This document shows positions 33,000-45,301 of a stretch of 64,000 nucleotides of DNA, piece after piece; position 1 is the stretch's first letter, and each line of letters opens with the position of its first letter. Source of the stretch: Symsagittifera roscoffensis. Lineage: Eukaryota; Xenacoelomorpha; Acoela; Convolutidae. The DNA lies in assembly GCF_963678635.1 (NCBI RefSeq), contig NC_087063.1, forward strand, positions 79,967,574-80,031,573, written 5' to 3'. A program made the position numbers and the translations under genes. The notes under the pieces are model-generated. The model ran no database searches. It was not told the origin of the DNA and was given only the letters and a program-made list of their open reading frames with translations.

Positions 33000-34548
33000 T
33001 AGTTTTGCTAATATGCGAATGATATTTTTAGTCTGGAGCAGTGGCCAAAGCAATTGGAAAGCCTTAATGGTTTTTAGTTCTTCAGTGCCAACGGAAATTT
33101 CATAAGGTGTGTTTTGGATTAGGTTGTAAAGTTTGTGATTGTATTTAGTGTTGTGGATAAATTCTAAAATAGATATTTCTATAGGTTGAATGTACTCATG
33201 CGGGACAATGAGTGGTCGGGACTCTTCTACGTTGAAGGTTTTGGTGAGGTGTTAGAATATATACGTTTGCGTGATGGGGTCATAATTACTAATTAGGATG
33301 CCTTGAAGGTTAGTATTTTTATTACAATATGTGAAATTTAGAAAAAACGGTGATGTGTATTTGGAGTTAATGAGTTGAAATCGGTGATGTGGTTGTCGTG
33401 ATGATGTATGTAAGTCAAAATGATTTTGTATGAATCGATAATAAGTTCTAGGTGTGTGTCTGTTTAGTTCTTAACATGATGTCGTGTGAACAGTGCAAAT
33501 CACGTTCTTTGGGTGTAAGGAAGTGAAAGGTCAGTGAAAAGGTTTCAAATATTTCTTAAAATGATTCGTAAGCTTGGATGTCAGATAGTGCTCCTGAAAT
33601 GATGTGATCGTGTTTTTTGTCTAGTATGCTAAATGTGAATAAATAACGTGTTTTAATTTTTTTTTAAATTTCAGTTAATTGTTGGTGCAAGTATAAAACC
33701 ATAAAAAGCTTCCTTCATAATCAAGGAAATTTGATCTATTTCCGGATAAAAAATATCCTGCGTAGGGTATTTTTAGAACTGCTGGTGCAAGCGATTGTAA
33801 AATTTGTGTTATATTTTTGTATTTTTGCTACTTGAAATGTGGTACAAGTGTCTTCGGGAAACCAGACAATTGTTGCTTGTGTCCTAGTAGTAGGATCACA
33901 ATAACCTTGATCATTTTTGCAAGGTAGTCTGATTCCATGGTAGATTATAGTGTCATCTTTTAAATCTCGTGTGAGTTGTACTTTTTCAAATTGTATTTTC
34001 CAATCGAAAAACCTTATTTCTTGGTATCCTTTATTTTTTTTTGTGTCTGCTTTGCAGTTTGAAGGACTATTTGTTCCATTATGTGGTATCCAATGTTTAT
34101 TGTAAAGATCATAAGTTAATCTTCCGTGTGCGCCTTTGTATGGATATATTTCGTCTAATCTAATTTGTCCTTGGTATCTTTCAAGTTCTGCTTGGTGTGC
34201 AGAGTCTGTGAAAACTTGAAAATTTACTAAATTTCTGTTTGAATTTTTCTTTGATGTTAAATTTAATCTGAGTTGTTCATTTTTAAAATCTTCGGGTTGT
34301 AGATGTAATTGTCTTTCAATGTTGCTTTGATAGAAAAATTCGTGATCAAGTCGATTTTTATTTCCATTTGAGACTTGTGAACAATGTACATTTTTCTTGG
34401 AAAATGTCGCTGTGATTTTATAACCGATAAGTGTTGTTGCTCGGGCTTTGGAATATAATGTAGCTACGATGTTCGTGGTTCCTGTAGCTTGTGGTTCGGA
34501 TTCACATTGTGTTACTTGATTTATAGCATATTTGTGTAATGTTTTTGT
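33000..34548 (-). pseudogene. Env-like region
   Basis: A sense frame without any Met runs open for about 270 codons (34548-33736); it includes CDPTTRTQA and FPEDTCTT and several Cys, the same motif as the fragment at 1-1055. An upstream frame (34789-34577) and a downstream one (about 33240-33000) are in other phases, so the gene is broken by stops and indels at several places. Position after integrase and Cys-bearing ectodomain-like composition suggest an envelope glycoprotein for cell entry or spread. No clear fusion peptide or transmembrane anchor could be placed. Confidence 0.6.
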
Positions 34549-35525
34549 TCATTTTCTTCACAATCGTAGTGTGTTACTAATAAATCCTGAGGTCCTCTAC
34601 GAGGGGATGGATTTTGACTTTGTTCGGAAAAAAATAGAAAAAGAAGGTGTTGAAATGTAAAGAATTTTTAAATATACATGTGTATGATAATCCTGAATAT
34701 GGGTTATAAAAAGTTATGTATCCAATTGTCGTTTTGGTGTATCTTTCGCATTTAAATATTACTTCAGTTGTTATTAATGGGGAAGGCAAAGACTGAGCTG
34801 TTATATTTGGCGGGGCTTGAACAATGTTATATGGAAAAGGGTGTTGAACAATGTTATTTAGTCTTTCTGTAGTTTCGATATTTTGTGGATATTTTGTCTA
34901 TATTGTAGTCTGTTTAGTGCCCAGTTGTGGAGTCTACTACTTTCTTGATGTTGACCAAATAATGGTGGAGGTACTACGAATGTGTTCCGATCTAATCGTA
35001 GGGGGATATTACTAGCTGATTAATCTTGAAATCTTGCGTCAAGATTTGTTGGGAAAATTAGGGGAAAAAGTGTTGGTGATATTTGATTTATTGAAGGTGT
35101 TAATGGGAGGGAAAGTATTTCTGGCCAAGTTGATAATGTTGTATCAGATGAAATATCTATTGGTTCGTTTACTAAATTTGGTTCACCTTGACTTTATGAG
35201 TATGTTGCCCAATATGGTAGGTGTTCAGTAGATGCTGGGGGATCAAAAAGATTTTCTCGAATTTGCTCTGATGTGGGAGTTGAACCTAAATAATCTGATG
35301 GAATCTTAAAAGTGCTTTGTTGTGAAGTGAGTGGGAAAGTTTCTTGTATTGTGCTACTACAAAGATCTGAAGTTTTTGATGCTGGTGATTATGGTGTGTT
35401 AAAATGAGCTCTGGGAGTTTAAAAGTTTCTATTTCGTCTTGAATGTATGATTTGTCATTTTTTTCAGGTATATTCTGATTTTGGCTAATATGTCTTACTC
35501 TATTAAGGTCATGTTGGAGAGGGGG

Positions 35526-35810
35526 TTATGTGGTATATGTTGGTTTGTTTCGTGGTTCGCTCAAAGGTGCGTGGCGAACAACTGGTTGTAATGGTTCAGA
35601 TAATTGTGCGTGTCTTTGTTCAAATGTGTATGGATTGTCTTGAAAAAAAACGCGGGTTGATGATTGGTGGTTTTGGGTAGTTCTTGGTGTTGTTGGGTTT
35701 TCTTGGGAGGTTGTTGGTGGGGACTGGGGTGGTTGTGGTTGAATAGCAATTTTGAAAAAACGTATGAGTTTTTTAGAAAGAAAATTTATGTTTACTTTAG
35801 TATTCTTCAA
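35526..35810 (-). CDS. Pro/Thr/Gln-rich ORF at the start of the env region
   Basis: 95 codons from ATG 35810 (MKNTKVNINFLSKK...), with a Pro/Thr/Gln-rich middle (PPTTSQENPTTPRTTQ) and a duplicated HAPLSEP/HAQLSEP pair. It may be the N-terminal part of env or a separate small protein. The strand matches the element. Further env pieces in other frames follow to 34550. Confidence 0.35.
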   Translation of the reverse strand: MKNTKVNINFLSKKLIRFFKIAIQPQPPQSPPTTSQENPTTPRTTQNHQSSTRVFFQDNPYTFEQRHAQLSEPLQPVVRHAPLSEPRNKPTYTT

Positions 35811-36982
35811 TAAAAAGAGTTAAGATGATGTTTGGTGAAGCGAATGTGATGACTACCTTTTTTTATACATTTGCGCATTGTCATCATTAGAGATGTTAAG
35901 AATGAGAGATTATTACGAATAGTAGAAAAATATCAGATCTACAAAATATAGTTTAAAAAATTTGAATAGATTTGAAATTATCGTACCTGTGGAGGTTATC
36001 AAAGATTTTGGAAAATTGGAAATATAATTCGAATAGGGAATAAAAAATAATAAAAAGGTTAAAAGGTTACAAAAATTATTAAAAGTATTATCAAAGTTTC
36101 AAAAGTATCAATTAGAAATCTTATAAAAAATTTAAGAAGATTAAAAAGTTTTATTAAAAATTTTAAAAAGATGTGTTTGAAACTATTGACTGTCGCGGAA
36201 AGAAGCATTTCAGAAATGATTCGTTCCGTCGAATCGTTTTTAAGTTTTTGGGGATAAATTCAAGTGTGGTCGTATTACTTATTGATTTTTTGACAAGTGG
36301 GTTGGTTTCTGTCAGATAATGTTGAGGGGTTATTTTATGGTGCTCGGGAGGTCTACTAGGTTTTGTTTTTATTTGGTGGATAATTGGGGGTTTCTAGGAA
36401 ATGTTTGTACTTTAGGCTAAATGATCATGTGTTCTTCGCTCTTTGGCTAATTAGCTATTTTTGGTTGAAGGGTTTTTCAGGTCTGGGTTTGGAAAAAATT
36501 GTTGATTTTTGTGTTACTTGATAGGGGAGGGTAATATTGAAATAGTGTTTATTTTAATTGTCACTATTTAGCAGGTGGCTTATTTTTGACCTGGAGGTCT
36601 TGAAAGTATAGTTATAGTTATGCCTGGAGATTAATATCATTCGGCTAAAAAAGTATTTTGGTTAATAAGGTGACAAGTTGAAGGAATTCTGTTTGCTGAT
36701 TCTGAACTAGATCTGTTCAAGCTCTTTTCAGCTTGTTAAAATGAAAATAAGTAGGTTCAAAACGATTTTAAAAAATTGGAAATATTGATTAAAATTAAAG
36801 TTGTTTTTGAAATTCGAGCTTCTTTAATATTTTAGATTTTGGGATGAATGTTGTTTATTTTTTTCGTGGTTGACTTCTAAGTCGTGATGATTTTCTATGT
36901 TCAGATTTTTCATTTTGATCCTGTGCTAGAATTTTTTCTTTCATTTTCCTATTTTCTCTTTCTTTTTGATATGTTTTTGTTT
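35811..36982 (-). other. Non-coding stretch between integrase and env region
   Basis: More than 1 kb without a coherent sense frame. Around 36040-36170 the plus strand is a run of AAAATT/AAAAGTT motifs (low complexity). Either decayed coding sequence or a long spacer. Confidence 0.4.
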
Positions 36983-38130
36983 CTATTTTAGGAGATGTTT
37001 AGTGAACTGTTTCGTTTTTTGAATTGGTTTCAGGGTTTTGTTTTCGTCAGTGTTTTTATCTTGTTCAATATCTGAGTTATTATGAACGATTTTTAAACTC
37101 GTGAAGGAATATATTTGAGTAAATTCGCGAAGTGCATATTCTTTTGGGTAATAAAGAAAGAGATTGTTGCGATGTTGAACATTTTCTATTTTATTTGAGT
37201 CAGTACGTTTGTATGTTACATCAGCAAACTTATCAATTATTTGATATGGTCCCTTTCGGAGTGTTTGCAAACTTTTTTTGTAAATTCCTTTTTGTGCAGT
37301 GAAGTTTGGAATTAAAACAAATGTTCCGATTTTTAAATTTGTTGCTGGTGTAAAGCGTGAATAATTTGGTTATTTATATTTTGTCTTTGTAACATATTCT
37401 TTGTTATTCTTTAATAACCTTCATATGTTTCTTTTTTATTTAAAATCCATTCGGTATGTGTGCCGGAAGCTAATTTTAAAAATTGTGGGTAATGAAAGTG
37501 ATCTTCATCAAATGTATGTAATGGTAAATTGCAACATTTTGAATCTTTATATGGTTGACAATGATCTTGTGCATTTTTGTGAGCCTTTGCTGTGAACATG
37601 ATTGGTTTGCGTGGTTTTTGCTTAAACACCTTTTCGTATGGTGACCTTCCTAACGATGTTGTTATTTGTTAATTATAAGATAAGGGGAATAATTTTACAT
37701 CTGCTGACCATTCGATAAATCGTGTATCATTTCCATTAATAAAACATCTAAGATATTTTTGTAATAAACGGTTCATATCTTCGACTAATCCGTTTGTCCA
37801 AGGAACATGAGATGTACGTGGTTTATGTTTGATGTTATGTAAGTGACATATTGTGAGAACTTCGTTATAAATGAATTCAGTGCCGTTGTCTGCGACTAGT
37901 ATTTCGGGTAATCCGAATTTGGCTATCCAATGTTCGTAAAGTGTTGTATATGCATAGTAAGCATTAAAATGGGGTACTGGATTGAGTGCTACGTAATGCG
38001 TGAATGCATCAAAAATAACCATTATGTAGGAGTTTCCTTCGGAGGTAGGTGAAATTGGTCCTTTTGTGTCACATGAAAATTCTGTGATTAAAATATAGAC
38101 TTTGTCCTTTAAAATCTTGTTTTTCTGCAA
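36983..38130 (-). pseudogene. Integrase
   Basis: Frame 38130-37669 has the catalytic core: an Asp in FSCDTKGPI, VADNGTEF with the second Asp, and NGLVEDMNRLL with the Glu, giving D, D, E in the usual order. The C-terminal module in 37270-36983 reads RKGPYQIIDKF, a GPY/F-type domain. Stop codons separate the two parts at about 37.65-37.3 kb. The zinc-binding HHCC part should lie at 38.15-38.28 kb, where the frame is broken. Normally inserts the DNA copy into the host genome. Confidence 0.85.
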
Positions 38131-38295
38131 TTTGCTTTTGATTTGGGTATGGTTTATTTAATTGACATATTATACAATCGTTGCATAATACTTCAATCCA
38201 AATTGGTGCATTTGGGAAATGTATTGGATGTATTGAATGCTATTAGCATCATACTTAAAGGTAGACAATTACTTTAAAATAATAGGTTTGATATT

Positions 38296-39000
38296 CTAAA
38301 AGATGTTTTCATTTATAGTGGTGTTATTAAATTTTCTGAAATATCGAAGGAGTGTTTTGTTTCCTAAAACTGTGGTATCAGCTTTTGTCGGTTTAGTTTT
38401 ATACTTGTGCCATGATTTTAGTTGTCTGATAACTGGGTCAAAATTTTGGTATTTTTGCAATATTTCTAGTGTAGTTGTTTCTGTTGGAGGTAGAAAAATG
38501 TTTTCTAATTCTGTTTTTGATAGGGGTATTGTGTCAAGTGGGTCATGAAAATTAAAAACTTGATTTATCGTGTATTTTGAATCATGTGGTAATGGTCCTG
38601 ATAGATTTATTTTAACAGTTGAGTTTTCTTTTTCGATTAAAGGAAAAAGATCTTTTTTATGTGGTTGTTGTTTGACTCGTTTTTGTTGAGTATTATTTTT
38701 GATCCAGTGTGAATATGGAATTGGCTTGAACGTAGATGTTCCCTGTAAATCAACTTCATAGATGTTATTTTGACAATCTAAATTTAATGGAAAGTGTTGT
38801 AGATTGTTGATCTGTGTTTGATATATGTCAGTTTTTACTGCATATTTACATTTTAAACGTGGTGAGGTTTCATCTTTTGCAAGGTAGAATTTAATGTTTT
38901 GTGGTATTTCAACTGTTGTTTTTTGTGTAAGGAGTTCAGGTGGTGTGTTTCTACTTAGAGTATCTGGTAATGCAAGGTTTTTTCCTGCTGTCCAGATCAT
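38296..39000 (-). CDS. RNase H end and RT-integrase linker
   Basis: 234 codons uninterrupted, the longest intact frame of the element. The start (IWTAGKNLALPDTLSR) resembles the end of a Ty3/gypsy RNase H, where NxxADxLSR is usual. The rest is a Lys/Thr-rich linker with Cys that leads to integrase. It is part of the pol polyprotein and has no start of its own in life. Confidence 0.65.
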   Translation of the reverse strand: MIWTAGKNLALPDTLSRNTPPELLTQKTTVEIPQNIKFYLAKDETSPRLKCKYAVKTDIYQTQINNLQHFPLNLDCQNNIYEVDLQGTSTFKPIPYSHWIKNNTQQKRVKQQPHKKDLFPLIEKENSTVKINLSGPLPHDSKYTINQVFNFHDPLDTIPLSKTELENIFLPPTETTTLEILQKYQNFDPVIRQLKSWHKYKTKPTKADTTVLGNKTLLRYFRKFNNTTINENIF

Positions 39001-39179
39001 ATGTAAAGTTGAAATTTTATAAGAATTTATTAAAACCTATAAACTCTATATTTTGGATTGGATTTTTGTGTAAAAAAGAATATAATAGGTTCGTGACCTG
39101 TGAATAAAACTGTTGGATGTTATGATCCAATTTTCAAAAATTCATTTTCTGTAAGATTATATTTTATAGCTGTGCATTC

Positions 39180-40218
39180 TCTCATAAGAGTAGATAGTCG
39201 TAGTTCAGCTGTGAAATTGAGCGAGAATTTGCTGATAAATATTTATTTTATTCGTTCCATTGTGAGATTGTAACAATGCGGCGCCGATGCCAAAATTCAA
39301 AGCATCGCACATTTCGTAAAATGGTTGATTTGGGTCTTGGCTGTTGTTTGAAATTTGCTTTGTGAGAAGCCTTTTAAGTTCTTCAAATGGTGTTTGGTGT
39401 TCTGTTGTCCATTCAAAAATGTTTTGTTGTCTAAGAATGTTATAGAATGGTCTTAAAAGTAATTAGCATTCCACGGATTTCTTGAATTTTCTTTTCGTTT
39501 GTATTGTGGTTGGAGTTTTTGAATTACATCTATGCAAGATTTTAATGGAGTTATAGTGTTTTTCTAGATTATATGTCCAAGAAATTTTACGCGCGTTAAG
39601 AAAAATGTGATTTGTCCGGGGCTGCATTCAAACTTTCGTTTTTTAGTATTTGATGGTACTGTTCTAAAACTATAAATATTTCATCTTTGGTTTGTGATTG
39701 CATGAAAACATCGTCTAAATATGTGATTGCCTTTTTCTTGAGTATAAGTGGTCTAAAAAGTTTTCTAATAATTGCCGAAAAAGCTGCTGGGCCTATGGAT
39801 ATTACATAGAATAATCTATTGAATTCGTATTGTTCATTTCGATAACAAATTGTGTTAGTCATCGTGATTGTTTGTCTAATGGCATTTGATTATATGCACT
39901 ATTCATATCTGCGGTGGTTAAATATTTACCGTTTATTTTTGTTAGAATTGCTTGAATGGGTTCATTAGGCCAATTACATTTATATTCGTCAAGGAGTGAA
40001 TTTAGATATCTAGCGTCTAGAAATAATTTTAGTGATTCTCGTTTTGCTAGGATGCTAACGGGGTTGATAAAGGTGTTTCCTATTGGCTGTTCTTCTTTAT
40101 TTACTGGAGATATGATTTCATATTGTTCTAAAGTGTCAAGTAATCTATTGACGTTATCATGTAGGTGAAATGGTACTTTACTTGCTCTCTGTTTTTTGAA
40201 AACTGCGTCAGGTTTCAA
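39180..40218 (-). pseudogene. Reverse transcriptase and RNase H
   Basis: Frame 40218-39859 has the RT fingers and palm start (INPVSILAKRESLKLFLDAR, TTADMNSAYNQMPL with the first catalytic Asp). Frame 39862-39596 has AITYLDDVFMQS, the YLDD active site. At about 39430-39230 a further frame has FYEMCDALNFGIGAALLQS, the first RNase H Asp, in the expected place. Stops and shifts break it between these blocks. It would copy the element's RNA into DNA. Confidence 0.88.
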
Positions 40219-41079
40219 AGCTAGATGTAGTGGTGAATTACTTTTCCCACGTCAAATTTAGATGTGGTATCAACTGTTGGGTATTTTAAAAGTAAATCGA
40301 CTGATTTTTCAAATTCGTTTTGTGTTATCTGAGAGTGTTCAAAAACAAAAATTGTCAAAACATTTTGTTGTTCTTCCGTATAGTGTGATATTTAAAATGT
40401 TGGTTTAAAATAAAGTGTTTTTGTGAAATAGTCTGTATTTCTTTTCTCGTTGCTTCTTATATTGTTTATTGATAATTCTTCGTCAAGAATTGTTGACTGA
40501 CATATATCAAATAGTTATAATATATTATTGACTCGATATGCTACTTCTTTTGTGGGAGAAGTTGTTGCATTTGTTTTGCAATATCCTAGGAGTCCTAAAA
40601 GTAGTTTTATTTTGTACGGTGAATTGTTGTTAACATGTAGAGAAATAGTATCAGAGTTTGAATGATTCATGTTTTTTATGGATCAGATTGTTCCTCGAAA
40701 AAATTTAGGATTTGGTCTGAATTCAAGGTCAGACATGACGAGATGTTGTTTATTTTGTTCCTTATCATATTGGTGAACTTGTTTGATTAAGAAATTTTAT
40801 ACTGTTCCTGATAGTGGTTTCAGGTATTTCCAATCCTGATTGTATATGGGGTAAAAATTAGAGAAAAAAAAGGGATTGTTTGTTTATTCTTTGAAAAAAC
40901 GTCAAAGCTGTTTTTTTCATTCTTGTGTATTTATCCTTTATATGATTTTTACTATTTAAAATTTTTATTGTTGGTATGTAATAAGTTATAAACGGTTTTC
41001 CAATAATGTTGTGTTTTATATCCGTGATGTGGAATATTTGCTTAAGCGGTTTGTTTAAGAGTTTATTTTGTTCCATTAT

Positions 41080-41566
41080 GTAGTGGGAACAAGGAAAACT
41101 TGGATTTTCCCGTAGTTTGTTAATGTTGAGCCCTGTGCTGCTGCTAGTCTACTGGTTGTTTTCAAGATTATTAATTTTGAATGTAGAATTTTGATTTCGT
41201 TCCAAGTGGGAACGTTAATAATATTTGATTCTGCTGCTGAGTCGATTAGAAAATATATTTCTAGGTCGGGTGGTTGAAATTCTTTACTTGTTGGGCTTTC
41301 TAAGAGAAAGGGAGTTGTCCAAATTTTTTCTCTTGGTGTTTCTTTTCTTACATTTTGATATATGTGATTTTACTTAAACATAGTATACTGTCTTTTTCAG
41401 GTTTGGTTAATGTGTTGATTTCGTTTACTTTTTGTACTATTGGTATATTATTACTTGTAGGTCTATTGAAATAATTTTGAAGAAGTTCCAATTGATTTTC
41501 ATAGATATTTGAATGAAAAGGTTGTTCATATATGACAAGTTCATAGTCATTTTCAATTCCTATCAT
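41080..41566 (-). pseudogene. Retropepsin-type protease region
   Basis: The sense frame at about 41290-41150 reads FLIDSAAESNIINVPTW. The active site of this family is D-[ST]-G-A; here the third position is Ala rather than Gly. The preceding frame (41566-41348, ending LSKITYIKM) is in another phase and would be the linker from the nucleocapsid. It would cleave the Gag-Pol precursor. Confidence 0.7.
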
Positions 41567-41729
41567 GTTAACTGAGATGATGTTGTCTGTATCGCTTTCG
41601 CTGTCTGTGGATTCGCAATTAAAATGATTTAATTGTAATTCAGTACTTTCTGTGCTGTCGATACCAGGGGTTCTGAATTTATTTCTTCATATGTTTGTAC
41701 TTGATTTGCTTGTCTTTGATGTTTTGTTG

Positions 41730-42390
41730 TTAATTTCTATATTTATTTTGAGAATCGGGGTAACGGTTATTATTCCTGTCAGGTGATTGGGAATAATTTC
41801 TTTGTCGATTGTTGTAGTTTGCATTTCTGTTTTGCGAGTTATCTCGTGATCTGTTTTGATAAATTTTGTAGTTAGATCTTTGATATTTTGATCTTTTGTT
41901 TGAATAATCTCTCGATCTATTGTATTCGTATCGTTGGTTTCGACTATTTGAGTAACTTCTATTCCTATTGTTGGAACAATTCCTGTATCGATTGTAGGAT
42001 GAATTTCTGGATCTATCAGTTGAGTAGTGTCTATTCCTGGAGTTTGATGGTGAATAGTAGTTTCGGTACTTATTGTTTCGACTATTTGATCTACTATATC
42101 TTTTTTGTGAGAAGTTTTGTGAATTTCTTTGTTCTGGCGAGCCTCTATAATTGGAGTTATAAGGTAATTGATTTCTTGAATAATTTGAATTATTTAGAAG
42201 TGGGTTTCCAGAACTATTATTACTATGGATGTTTTTATTTGGTAAGTTTTGGTCTTTTTTCATGTATTGATAAAATGATTTGTTTGGTTCTTTGTACTTT
42301 TAAGGTTTGTTTTGATTATCTTGTTGTTTTTGTCGACATTCGGCAATGCTGTGTCCGTATCTTCGGCAATAATTACTCCAATTTTTGAAA
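41730..42390 (-). pseudogene. Nucleocapsid: zinc knuckle and Asn/Ser/Arg/Tyr-rich tail
   Basis: At 42388-42310 the sense frame reads WSNYCRRYGHSIAECR, a CCHC knuckle (C-x2-C-x4-H-x4-C) in which the first Cys is Ser (AGT). Then comes a 177-codon frame (42263-41730) made almost only of Asn, Ser, Arg, Tyr and Gln. Such a basic, disordered tail would bind RNA and is unusually long. Part of gag. Confidence 0.65.
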
Positions 42391-42455
42391 AATGTTTAAC
42401 CTTTAAAATTTGGGTTATTCTCATATATGTTCATATTTTCAGTGATTTTTTCGGA

Positions 42456-44848
42456 TTAATCTACGTCTGAATCATTTATGTTATTTGTTTGCGTAGTATT
42501 GGTTCGTAATCTATTAACGTGTTGTAGTTTAAGATTTTCTGTTTCTTCAAGTTTCATAGTGATTGCAGCTTGCTCTATTTTATCAACTAGTTTTCTAAAC
42601 TCTAAATCTGGTTCTCGAATTAAAGAGGGATGTGATGCTCTCTTTTTGATTGCTAATTTCCTTAATTGTGGTGTTAGAGTCATCATTAAAAATTCTATCA
42701 TTTTTGTGTTTTTCTAGTCATGAGTGTTAAGTTAAAACGCTTTTTGATCTAGTGTTTCGATTCTTACTGCTAGTTGTTTGATTGTTTCGTTGGTAGTCTA
42801 CGAATTTCATTTCATAAATCTATTTAAAGTTGTTTGTTACTTTCAGAATCAAATATTTATGAAAATTCTTGTGTGAATCTTTTCCGACCTTATTTTATAT
42901 CTATAGGTATAACTGAAAACCATTTTTGAGCTGCACCATCAAATGTGGTCTGTATTAACACTCTGCGTCCATGTATCCAATTTTGATGAAATGATGTATT
43001 TACTGGTTCAGGTCCTATATTTAAAATTGAATTTGCTATGACTGCATTTGGATAATCTTCTACAGAATATTCAGGGTCTGTGCCTGTGAATACCATCAAT
43101 GGTTTTGTTTGATGTTATGGTCGATACACCCATTAGGAATGGATTCATAGTATTTCGTAATGTTTCTGTGGCATTTGGTAGTTGTGAAAAACTTGTAAGT
43201 TGACTTTTTGTTATTTCATGTTGCTGTAAATAAAATGGTAGTGGAATTTCTTTTTGCGTTTGTGTTGGTTGGAAAGAATGTGTACTGGCAGGGTTTTGTA
43301 TCTGTACTATTTGATAAGATTGTGTACTAGTTGGGTCTTGGGTTTTCAATGGTTGGTGAGTTTGTGTACTAGCTGAGTTTTATGAGTAAAAATTTGTATT
43401 TTGAGATGCCAGATTTGGTCGATGTTGTTTTACACGGTATTCTTGTGTATATGGTGCAAAAATATCTGGTTGATAGTATTCATCATCATCTGATAATAAA
43501 TAAATAGGTATATATTAAAAATTTTGTTGTCTGTTTCTTGAAAAAATGGGCAATTTTCACTCTTATCTTGTGAAATTTGTGGGTAGTTAAGTAAATTTAC
43601 TGAATTTGATGATGGTTGTAGAGAACTTGATATTAATGAAAAAAACTTGATTTTGCGTGTTTATATGGAAGGATTGTGTTGTTTGTGGTTGGTTGATATA
43701 ATTATAATTGTGTTCTGCAAAATTATTTCTATTGAATGTTTTTCGTTTTTGTGATCGTTCGTCATTGGTCTATATGTTTGATAATCCATTTGTGAATTTT
43801 TTGGAACAACTGGAGGTTTAATCGTAGATTAAAAGGTTACCTGTGGTAGTGTTGGATTTTTTGGTCTGGGCGTTGTAAGGTTTGGGTGTATTGGAGAAAT
43901 AAATTGTTGTGTTATTGTGGCTATTGTTTCAACTACTCCCTCATTTACAAATAGTGATGGTGCTTGACTATCTGGTTGGGTAGGATTTCTAGTTTCAATT
44001 TGATTTTCCTGTTGCATAATAGTTGAATTTAAGCTAATATTTCCTATTCCATCGAATAGAAATGATTATAGCTTAAAGGTGTTGCGTCTATTGTGAATGG
44101 AAATACTTTTACATAATCTTGGTGAATAGAAATTGTGTTAATTGCTTGACTTGAGATGTCAGTTGGTATGTTCATAAATAGTGGGTGAGACCAGTCGGGG
44201 TCCCAAATTAATCTGACTGTTGTGCGAAAACAGTGTCGTCGCTTGTACTTTGGGGTCTAAAATTTTTTATTGCTTCTGCATTTAAATCGGTATTATGTGT
44301 GAAATAATCAATAATAAACCATGCTAGTATTTTGTAAGTCGTTTTAACTTTTTGTGAAACTTCATTGCTCAATAATTTTCACGGATTGCATTTAAAAATT
44401 CTGAAAATGCTGCAATTTCATTTCTTACAGCCGTGTGTCTAGATGTTTGAACTGCTGAAGTACTTTGTATTACTGTTTTTTCTAGTATAGATAAATAACT
44501 ATAGATTATTGAAAATACATCCTTAGTAAATAAATATTGAATACGCTCTCTGTGAGTTTTGATGTTGTATATTTTTGATGTATTCTGTGAATACGTTTGA
44601 AAATTTTTTATCTACGTTTTCTGTTTGGATTTGATATTTATCATGAAAACTACTTGGTGAACTAATTTTTATGCAATAAATTCCATACTGTTGTGCTATA
44701 CTACATATACCTTTTAAATAGTGATCGATAATTTGTCAAAATATTTATTGTATAGGCAAAATTGTTTTTGTCCTCTATTTTTAGTGAGTGAATTGGTAAG
44801 AAATGAAAAAACTGAAATTTTGTCTTCACTTTCTTCACTTTGATTCAT
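42456..44848 (-). pseudogene. Gag: matrix-like and capsid regions
   Basis: A sense ATG at 44848 begins MNQSEESEDK; from there the frame breaks repeatedly. Readable parts include the stretch with SAVQTSRHTAVRNEIAAF (about 44480), a Pro/Thr/Gln-rich frame (44017-43829), TSTHSF-type repeats (43349-43071), a capsid piece (43099-42890) with FDGAAQKWFSVIP, and its C-terminal part (42701-42456, MMTLTPQLRKLAIKKR). The capsid-like helices are recognisable as a Ty3/gypsy Gag. It would form the particle that packages the element's RNA. Confidence 0.65.
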
Positions 44849-44903
44849 TTCTGCGTTTTATGACTGTTAATGCGTAGTTTTCATTGTGTTTGATTGGTTG
44901 ATT

Positions 44904-45301
44904 CTAATTATATAGACGTACTGGTTTGTTTTTGTATGTTTTTTTAATTCTTCGTTTTCCTTGTAATGATGAATGTAATGTAGTTTCTGACTCAAAGAAG
45001 TATGAATGATCATTGACTGGATAGTTTTTTTTTACCGAGTCGTTTAGTTTGTAAAGTTCATCTAAGTTACTGGTTTCTGATTGGGGGACCGCGTTTCTTC
45101 GCTTTGAAAATCTTTTTCTGTGAAAACATAAATTTGTCTTTGTTTACCTAAAAAAAAATTTTTTATTGTTTGTCGTTTTGTTCGATTATATCCTATTGTT
45201 TGTTTGTGTGGAGTGATTACGAGATCATTTTTTTTTGCGTTGATTATTTCACAATTGTGTAATACGAATGTTTGTTTATTTCCTAAATTGTCTAGTGACA
45301 T
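44904..45301 (-). CDS. Accessory ORF between 5' leader and gag
   Basis: From ATG 45301 a frame of 79 codons (MSLDNLGNKQTF...) continues, after a 1-nt shift near 45090, into a second phase to a stop at 44904, about 132 codons in all. It contains NRTKRQTIKNFFLG, a basic R-x-x-R site followed by a hydrophobic stretch, two Tyr/Phe-rich segments and a basic C-terminus (KRRIKKTYKNK). No relative recognised. Gypsy-like elements usually have nothing here, so it is either an added gene or an N-terminal extension of gag. Confidence 0.4.

Noticed and set aside
41888-42388. 166-codon plus-strand ORF rich in Tyr, Ser and Phe
   Set aside because: Exact antisense of the Asn/Ser/Arg/Tyr-rich nucleocapsid tail; a shadow of low complexity.
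45062-45301. R-x-x-R plus hydrophobic stretch read as an Env furin site and fusion peptide
   Set aside because: It lies upstream of gag on the sense strand, while the Cys-rich env region lies after integrase. Reported as an accessory ORF instead.
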